35,591 bases of DNA from positions 1 to 35,591 of the forward strand of contig CAKTEF010000018.1 in assembly GCA_934547065.1 (NCBI GenBank). Reading direction: 5' to 3'. The stretch is from an uncultured Faecalibacterium sp. (GTDB taxonomy: Bacteria; Bacillota; Clostridia; Oscillospirales; Ruminococcaceae). Each line of letters begins with the position of its first letter. The stretch's first letter is position 1. Shown piece by piece: positions 30,771 to 35,591 of the stretch. Position numbers and translations under genes: made by a program. The notes beneath the pieces were generated by a model. That model did not search any database. It saw only the letters and a list, made by a program, of their open reading frames with translations, and was not told the origin of the DNA.

Positions 30771-31706
30771 ATGGAGCTTGCATGGATCTGTGCGCAGCAG
30801 GTAGCTGTGCTGTTTTTGCTGATCGGGGCCGGTGTGCTGGGGGTCCGGATGGGCTGGCTGAAGCCGGAGGGGCGGCAGATGCTGTCCTCGCTGCTGGTCA
30901 ATCTGGTGGTCCCGGCCATGACCGTCCACTCCTACATGATGGAGTTCAGTGCCGAGATCCTGCACAACCTGCTGGCCGCGTTCGGGCTGAGCATCCTGGC
31001 CATTTTCATTGGCACCGTGCTGACGCTGGTACTGACCGCCCGCCAGAAAGACAGCCGTGCGCCGATCTTCCGGTTTGCAGGGGTCTTTTCCAACGCGGTG
31101 TACATGGGCTTTCCGCTGATCTCTGCCCTGTTTGGCTCCGAGGGCCTGCTGTATGCCAGCGCTTTCGTCACGGTGTTCAACATCCTGCTCTGGACCATGG
31201 GCTACGGCATGGTCAGCGGCAGCAGCAGCCCCAGGACCATTGCCCGGAGCCTGCTGCACACCCCGGTGCTTTACGCCATGGCGGTGGGGCTGGCCGTCTA
31301 CCTGCTGCAGCTGCCGGTACCCGCCCTGATCGCCCAGCCGCTGGAGCTGCTGGCCAACATGAACACCCCGCTTTCCATGATCATCACCGGCATTCTGATC
31401 GCCTCCGGCGACCTTGGCAGCACCCTGCGCAGTAAGCAGATCTGGAAACTGGCCGGGGTTCGGATGCTGCTGATCCCCGCCGCCTGCCTGGCCGCATTTG
31501 CCGCGCTGGGGCTGCTGCGGTTCGGCATGTCGGCGCAGGTGGTGCTTTTGCTGGAGTGCTGCCCTGCCGCCGCCATCACCTCCGTGTTCGCGGTGCAGTT
31601 TGGCCACGACGAGCACTTTGCCGCAGGCTGCGTAGTGATGACCACCCTGCTCAGCATCCTGACCCTGCCGCTGTGCGCACTGGCACTGGTTGCGTTGATG
31701 GGCTGA
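30771..31706 (+). CDS. AEC family transporter (auxin efflux carrier-like permease)
   Basis: A 311-residue integral membrane protein with about ten hydrophobic helices in two five-helix halves joined by the hydrophilic loop TARQKDSRAPIF. Family features: VNLVVPAMTVHSYM early, GVFSNAVYMGFPLISALFG in the fourth helix region, MNTPLSMIITGILIA, and ECCPAAAITSVFAVQFG near the end. Bacterial AEC proteins move organic acids such as malate or malonate; the substrate here is not inferable. GGGAGG seven bases upstream supports ATG 30771 rather than the open start at 30708. Confidence 0.92.
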   Translation: MELAWICAQQVAVLFLLIGAGVLGVRMGWLKPEGRQMLSSLLVNLVVPAMTVHSYMMEFSAEILHNLLAAFGLSILAIFIGTVLTLVLTARQKDSRAPIFRFAGVFSNAVYMGFPLISALFGSEGLLYASAFVTVFNILLWTMGYGMVSGSSSPRTIARSLLHTPVLYAMAVGLAVYLLQLPVPALIAQPLELLANMNTPLSMIITGILIASGDLGSTLRSKQIWKLAGVRMLLIPAACLAAFAALGLLRFGMSAQVVLLLECCPAAAITSVFAVQFGHDEHFAAGCVVMTTLLSILTLPLCALALVALMG

Positions 31707-31710
31707 TGGA

Positions 31711-31748
31711 AAAAGACCCGATATCCCCTGCCGGATATCGGGTCTTTT
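31711..31748. terminator. bidirectional terminator between AEC gene and ABC exporter operon
   Basis: aaaagacccgatatcc (31711-31726) pairs perfectly with 31733-31748, with As before and Ts after the stem, so it works for both convergent transcripts. Confidence 0.92.
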
Positions 31749-31757
31749 CATCAGGAT

Positions 31758-33641
31758 TTATACACTGAGCTGTTCCTTGTGGTATTGCAGGGTGTACAGC
31801 TGATAATACCGGCCATGCTGGGCCAGCAGCTGCTGGTGGGTGCCCTGTTCCAGAATTTTTCCATGGGACAGCACGATGATGTTGTCCGCGTGCTGGATGG
31901 TGGACAGCCGGTGCGCCACGATCAGCATGGTGCCCACGCTGCGCATTTTTTCCAGCGAATCCTGGATCAGCAGCTCCGTCTCGGTGTCGATGTTGGCGGT
32001 GGCCTCGTCCAGGATCATCACGCTGGGCTTGTGGAGGATGGTGCGGGCAAAGCTGAGCAGCTGGCGCTGCCCGGCCGAGAAGTTGTTGCCGCGCTCCCGC
32101 ACTTCCTCATCCAGGCCGTGATCCAGTTTGTTGATGAACTTGTCTGCGTTGACGTAGCGGCAGACCTCCAGGATCTCACTGTCCGGGATGCCCTCCTCCC
32201 GCAGGACGATGTTGCTGCGGATGGTGCCCGAGAACAGAAACACATCCTGCAGCATCTGGCCGAAGTGGCGGCGCAGGGACGAAATTTTGATCTTGCGGAT
32301 GTCGATGCCGTCAATCAGGATTTCACCTTTCTGGAACTCGTAGTTCCGGCAGATCAGGGAGAGGATGGTGCTTTTGCCGGAGCCGGTGGAGCCGACGAAG
32401 GCCACGGTCTGGCGGGGATCCACATGGAACGAAACGCCCTGCAGCACCCACTCGCCGGGGATATAGCTGAACCACACGTCCCGGAACTCGATCTCGCCTT
32501 TCACCTCGTCCAGCTCGATGGCATCCGGGGCATCTTCCATCTTAGGCCGGATGTCCATGATGGAAAACACCTTTTCCGAGGAGGCCATCGCCGACTGCAG
32601 CCAGTTGAATTGCTCGGCCAGGTTCTGGATGGGGGTGAAGAACTTGGAGATATACATATAAAAGGTCACGACCGTGCCGCTGGAAATGGTCTGCCCCAAA
32701 AAGCTGACATTGTTCAGGTGGCCCATGCCGCCCAGATAGAACAGGCACAGGATCGAGCTGACATAGAGCATATACACCAGCGGGCGGAACACGCTGAACA
32801 CGAAGATCTGCTCCTGATTGGCCCGGGCCAGCTTCTGGCTCTTTTTGCGGAAGTCCGCCATCTTTTCGTCCTCACGGCCAAAGATCTGGGTAACCTTGAT
32901 GCCGGACAGGTTTTCGGACAGATAGGTATTGAGATCGGTGGTCGCGTTCTTGAGCTTGCGGTTGGCGCGGCGGGAGAACTTGCGGAAGATGACCGTAAAG
33001 ATCACGATGAAGGGCACAAAGCAGAGCACCATCAACGTCAGCTCATAGTTCAGGCAGAGCATGGCCACCAGGATGCCCAGAATGACAAAGCTGTTCTTGG
33101 TCAGCTGGACCAGGAGGTTTGTGAACATCATCGAGATGGCGTTGGTGTCGTTGGTCACGCGGGTGACCAGCTTGCCCACCGGAATTTCGTTGAGCTGCTC
33201 GTGTGCCAGCGACTCAATGTGGCTGAACAGATCTTCGCGCAGGTCGGAGATGATGCGCTGGCCCACCCGCTGCAGGATCACGGCCTGTAAATAGGTGCTG
33301 ACCATCGAGAACACCAGCACGCCCGCATACACGGCCACACCGGCAGCCAGAGCATTCAGGGAGAAATCCCCGGCCACCAGTTCCTCAATGCGGCCCACGA
33401 TCAGGGGCGAAATGATATCGTAGGCGATGGAAAAGAGCATCAGCACGCCCACGATGAGGAACTTGCCCAGGTAGGGCCGAGCGTACTTGGCCAGGCGGCG
33501 CAGGATCTCGCCGTCCTCCATGTTGCGCTCAAAGCCCATGGCGGTCTTTTTGTCCTTGACGGCGGCATAGGCTGCCACCAGCAGGGCGGTGATCATGCCG
33601 ATGACCGCGCCCACCAGCAAAAGCGGATTCAGATGCATCAT
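31758..33641 (-). CDS. heterodimeric ABC exporter, subunit with catalytic Glu and degenerate signature
   Basis: A 627-residue half-transporter: an N-terminal six-helix exporter domain after a short hydrophobic lead (MMHLNPLLLVGAVIGMITAL), then the ATPase domain with Walker A GSTGSGKST, Walker B MILDEATANID (catalytic Glu present) and a non-canonical signature FSAGQRQLLSFAR in place of LSGGQ. H-loop VAHRLS. It matches the BmrD/YheH-type subunit of heterodimeric multidrug exporters. ATG 33641 overlaps the partner stop (ATGA), so the pair is translationally coupled. Confidence 0.93.
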   Translation of the reverse strand: MMHLNPLLLVGAVIGMITALLVAAYAAVKDKKTAMGFERNMEDGEILRRLAKYARPYLGKFLIVGVLMLFSIAYDIISPLIVGRIEELVAGDFSLNALAAGVAVYAGVLVFSMVSTYLQAVILQRVGQRIISDLREDLFSHIESLAHEQLNEIPVGKLVTRVTNDTNAISMMFTNLLVQLTKNSFVILGILVAMLCLNYELTLMVLCFVPFIVIFTVIFRKFSRRANRKLKNATTDLNTYLSENLSGIKVTQIFGREDEKMADFRKKSQKLARANQEQIFVFSVFRPLVYMLYVSSILCLFYLGGMGHLNNVSFLGQTISSGTVVTFYMYISKFFTPIQNLAEQFNWLQSAMASSEKVFSIMDIRPKMEDAPDAIELDEVKGEIEFRDVWFSYIPGEWVLQGVSFHVDPRQTVAFVGSTGSGKSTILSLICRNYEFQKGEILIDGIDIRKIKISSLRRHFGQMLQDVFLFSGTIRSNIVLREEGIPDSEILEVCRYVNADKFINKLDHGLDEEVRERGNNFSAGQRQLLSFARTILHKPSVMILDEATANIDTETELLIQDSLEKMRSVGTMLIVAHRLSTIQHADNIIVLSHGKILEQGTHQQLLAQHGRYYQLYTLQYHKEQLSV

Positions 33642-35422
33642 GCGTTCTCGCCTCCCTTCGTCTCATCCTCCAGCCGCTGCAGATCCACCATCCGGCGGTA
33701 CTCCGGGCAGGAAGCATACAGCTGGTCATGGGGGCCCACCGCCTCCACCCGGCCGTCCTCCAGGAAAATGATCTTATCCAGCTGCTCCACCGTGGAAATG
33801 CGGTGGGCGATCAGCAGGGTGGTCTTGCCCGCCCGGCTGTTCTTGAGGTTATCGAGGATGATCTTCTCGGTGCGGGTATCCACCGCCGAGACGGAATCAT
33901 CCAGGATCAGGATGGGCGCATCCTTGAGCAGGGCGCGGGCAATGGAGATGCGCTGCTTCTGGCCGCCGGAAACGGTCACGCCGCGCTCGCCCAGCACCGT
34001 CTCGTAGCCGTCCTTGAAGTCCACGATGTTGTCCCGCACATCGGCCAGGCTGGCAGCCCGCTCGATGTCCTCCGGGGTGGCTTCGTCCACACCAAAGGCA
34101 ATGTTGTGGGCGATGGTATCCGAGAACAGGAAGTTATCCTGCGGCACATAGGCGCAGGCATTGCGCACCGAGTGGATGGATACGGTGTTCACATCCTGCC
34201 CGTCCACAAACAGCGTGCCATCCGGCACATTGTAGGTGCGCAGCAGCAGGTCCACCAGCGCGGTCTTGCCCGCACCGGTCTTGCCCACGATGCCCACGCT
34301 CTCGCCCGGCTCCACGTGGAACGAAATGTTTTTGAGCACATCGAACTCGCCGTCCGGGTAGCGGAACGTCAGGTCCCGGAACTCGATGCCGCCCTTGGGG
34401 TTCTTCAGGTCCGGCACGCCGGGGCGGTCGGCCACGTCGATGGGGGCATCCAGCAGCTCGGTGATGCGGTTCAGCGAAGCCTTACCGCGGGAGGTTTTTT
34501 CGATCAGCATGGAAACGGCCATGATGGGCCAGACGATGGCCTCGAAGTAGCCGATGTACTCCACCAGCTGGCCTGCATTGAACCGGCCCGCATACACCAG
34601 CCAGCCGCCGTAGCCCAGGATTACGCAGATCACCGACTCCACGAACAGGGTCACAAGAACCTCCAACAGGGTGGCGATCTTGGTGTAGGTCACGTTGATC
34701 TCCTCGTTCTGCTTGTTCAGTTTACGGAACGCCTGCAGCTCCTTGTACTCCTTGACAAAGGCCTTGATGACCGCGATGCCGGAGAAATTCTCCTGCGCAA
34801 AGTCGGAAAGATCGGAGAATGCCTGCTGGCGCTCCTCCCAGCGCCTGGTCATCACCTTGCCCATCAGGGTGCCGACCACGAACATGATCAGGGCCGGGAT
34901 CAGGGCCAGCAGCGTCAGCCGCACATCCATACACCACATTTTGTAAAGCGCCAGCAGGCCCAGGGTCAGCGCATCAAAGAACATCAGCACTCCGTCGCCG
35001 AAGCACTCCTGAATGGTGTCCAGGTCGTTGGTGTACAGGCTCATCAGGTTGCCCACCTTGTTCACCTGATAATACTGCTGCGACAGCCGGCGGCTGTGGT
35101 CGAACATCCGCTCCCGCAGGTCGGCCGCGACCCGCACCGCAGAGCCAAAAAAGCAGACACGCCACAAAAAGCGCCCGACGACCATCAGCACCACGATCCG
35201 GATCATGGGCAGGCAGATGTGCCGCATGAGCACCTCTTTGGTAAAGGGCAGCGGCTCGCCGTTCACTGCTACCCGGCCCAGGTTGATGCCGTTGATCACC
35301 AGCCGGTACAGCTGGGGGATCTGCAGCTGGATGTAGTCCACCGTCAGCAGCGCCAGCAGGCCCAGCAGCAGCACCGGGCCATACCTGAGGTAGTAGCGGT
35401 TGATATACTTGCCAAAAATCAC
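33638..35422 (-). CDS. heterodimeric ABC exporter, subunit with degenerate Walker B and canonical signature
   Basis: A 594-residue half-transporter: six membrane helices, then Walker A GKTGAGKTA, canonical signature VSGGQKQRISIARA, and Walker B LILDDSVSAVD with Asp in place of the catalytic Glu. Together with the next gene this gives one complete and one degenerate ATP site, typical of BmrCD/TM287-288-like exporters. AAGGAGGGG lies nine bases before a GTG at 35422, giving VIFGKYINRYYLRYG; an ATG at 35446 is in frame but has no ribosome binding site and would include that Shine-Dalgarno. I prefer GTG. Substrate unknown; a multidrug or lipid role is possible. Confidence 0.9.
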   Translation of the reverse strand: MIFGKYINRYYLRYGPVLLLGLLALLTVDYIQLQIPQLYRLVINGINLGRVAVNGEPLPFTKEVLMRHICLPMIRIVVLMVVGRFLWRVCFFGSAVRVAADLRERMFDHSRRLSQQYYQVNKVGNLMSLYTNDLDTIQECFGDGVLMFFDALTLGLLALYKMWCMDVRLTLLALIPALIMFVVGTLMGKVMTRRWEERQQAFSDLSDFAQENFSGIAVIKAFVKEYKELQAFRKLNKQNEEINVTYTKIATLLEVLVTLFVESVICVILGYGGWLVYAGRFNAGQLVEYIGYFEAIVWPIMAVSMLIEKTSRGKASLNRITELLDAPIDVADRPGVPDLKNPKGGIEFRDLTFRYPDGEFDVLKNISFHVEPGESVGIVGKTGAGKTALVDLLLRTYNVPDGTLFVDGQDVNTVSIHSVRNACAYVPQDNFLFSDTIAHNIAFGVDEATPEDIERAASLADVRDNIVDFKDGYETVLGERGVTVSGGQKQRISIARALLKDAPILILDDSVSAVDTRTEKIILDNLKNSRAGKTTLLIAHRISTVEQLDKIIFLEDGRVEAVGPHDQLYASCPEYRRMVDLQRLEDETKGGENA

Positions 35423-35471
35423 GGTGATTTTCCCCTCCTTTTCCATTCCCAAACGTTTTTGATGTGCAAAA

Positions 35472-35513
35472 AAGCCGCTGCACCCGCACGGTGAACGTGC
35501 AATGCAGTGGCTT
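35472..35513 (-). terminator. terminator after tRNA-Gly
   Basis: aagccgctgca (35472-35482) pairs with 35503-35513 with one G-U and encloses gcacg/cgtgc. The minus strand continues with TTTTTT. It lies 8 bases after the tRNA 3' end and about 50 bases before the ABC exporter start. Confidence 0.85.
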
Positions 35514-35520
35514 ATTTGTC

Positions 35521-35591
35521 TGGAGCGGCCGACGAGGCTCGAACTCGCTACCTCCACCTTGGCAAGGTGGCGCTCTACCAGATGAGCTACG
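35521..35591 (-). tRNA. tRNA-Gly (anticodon GCC), 5' end cut by window edge
   Basis: Read on the minus strand: ..CG TAGCTCATCTGGTAGAGC (D arm), anticodon stem CCACC / GGTGG with loop TTGCCAA giving anticodon GCC, T arm GCGAG-TTCGAGC-CTCGT, acceptor 3' strand CGGCCGC, discriminator T and encoded CCA (35523-35521). The acceptor pairing implies that only five 5' bases lie beyond the window. Confidence 0.95.

Overview
The window is a GC-rich (roughly 58-60 percent by eye) chromosomal segment of a Gram-positive gut anaerobe of the Clostridia. Gene content and style (ymfF/ymfH-lgt, MrnC, L21-L27-Obg, YhcH-like and YoaP-like proteins, many short GC-rich hairpin terminators, family-specific palindromic mini-repeats) fit Oscillospiraceae and most resemble Faecalibacterium. 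The genus is an inference from recognition, not from a search. There is no prophage, IS transposase, CRISPR array or rRNA. One tRNA-Gly gene is cut by the right edge.

Layout. 1-5.9 kb: low-molecular-weight tyrosine phosphatase, adenine deaminase, a collapsed ogt pseudogene, an AraC regulator divergent from glycogen phosphorylase. 5.9-10.6 kb: an AT-richer gap, a TetR regulator that seems to have lost its target gene, an RNHCP zinc protein, a GNAT-YoaP protein, a YhcH-like protein with a duplicated acidic tail, a small membrane protein, and a triple fusion of XRE DNA-binding, desulfoferrodoxin (superoxide reductase) and GNAT domains. 10.6-14.8 kb (minus strand): MgtE magnesium transporter preceded by a 26-codon CxxC mini-ORF and a terminator, a YtrA-type gntR-ABC-permease operon, and a zinc-ribbon NUDIX hydrolase. 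14.86-17.0 kb: an AT-richer patch with a second NUDIX gene, an XRE regulator and a divergent secreted repeat protein.

17.1-22.8 kb is housekeeping: YebC, RsmF-like rRNA methyltransferase, an Asn-rich repeat mini-protein, Mini-RNase III, Obg, L27 and L21. Obg is flanked on both sides by small palindromic mobile-type repeats. 22.8-27.3 kb is a minus-strand operon: VanY-like carboxypeptidase, the M16 pair ymfF/ymfH linked to EF-P modification, and lgt. 27.3-30.6 kb: a MATE transporter remnant behind its AraC regulator, a small unknown protein, a PH-domain protein and a 37-kDa nucleoid-associated protein. 30.7-35.6 kb: an AEC permease, a heterodimeric ABC exporter and tRNA-Gly(GCC).

The most interesting items are: the XRE-desulfoferrodoxin-GNAT protein, with all predicted iron ligands and a palindrome at its own transcription start; the mini-ORF plus terminator that forms the apparent leader of mgtE; the Asn-rich repeat mini-protein; the XRE/secreted-protein patch; the VanY-like protein missing one zinc ligand; and the joint absence of the L27 N-terminal extension and its processing protease Prp.
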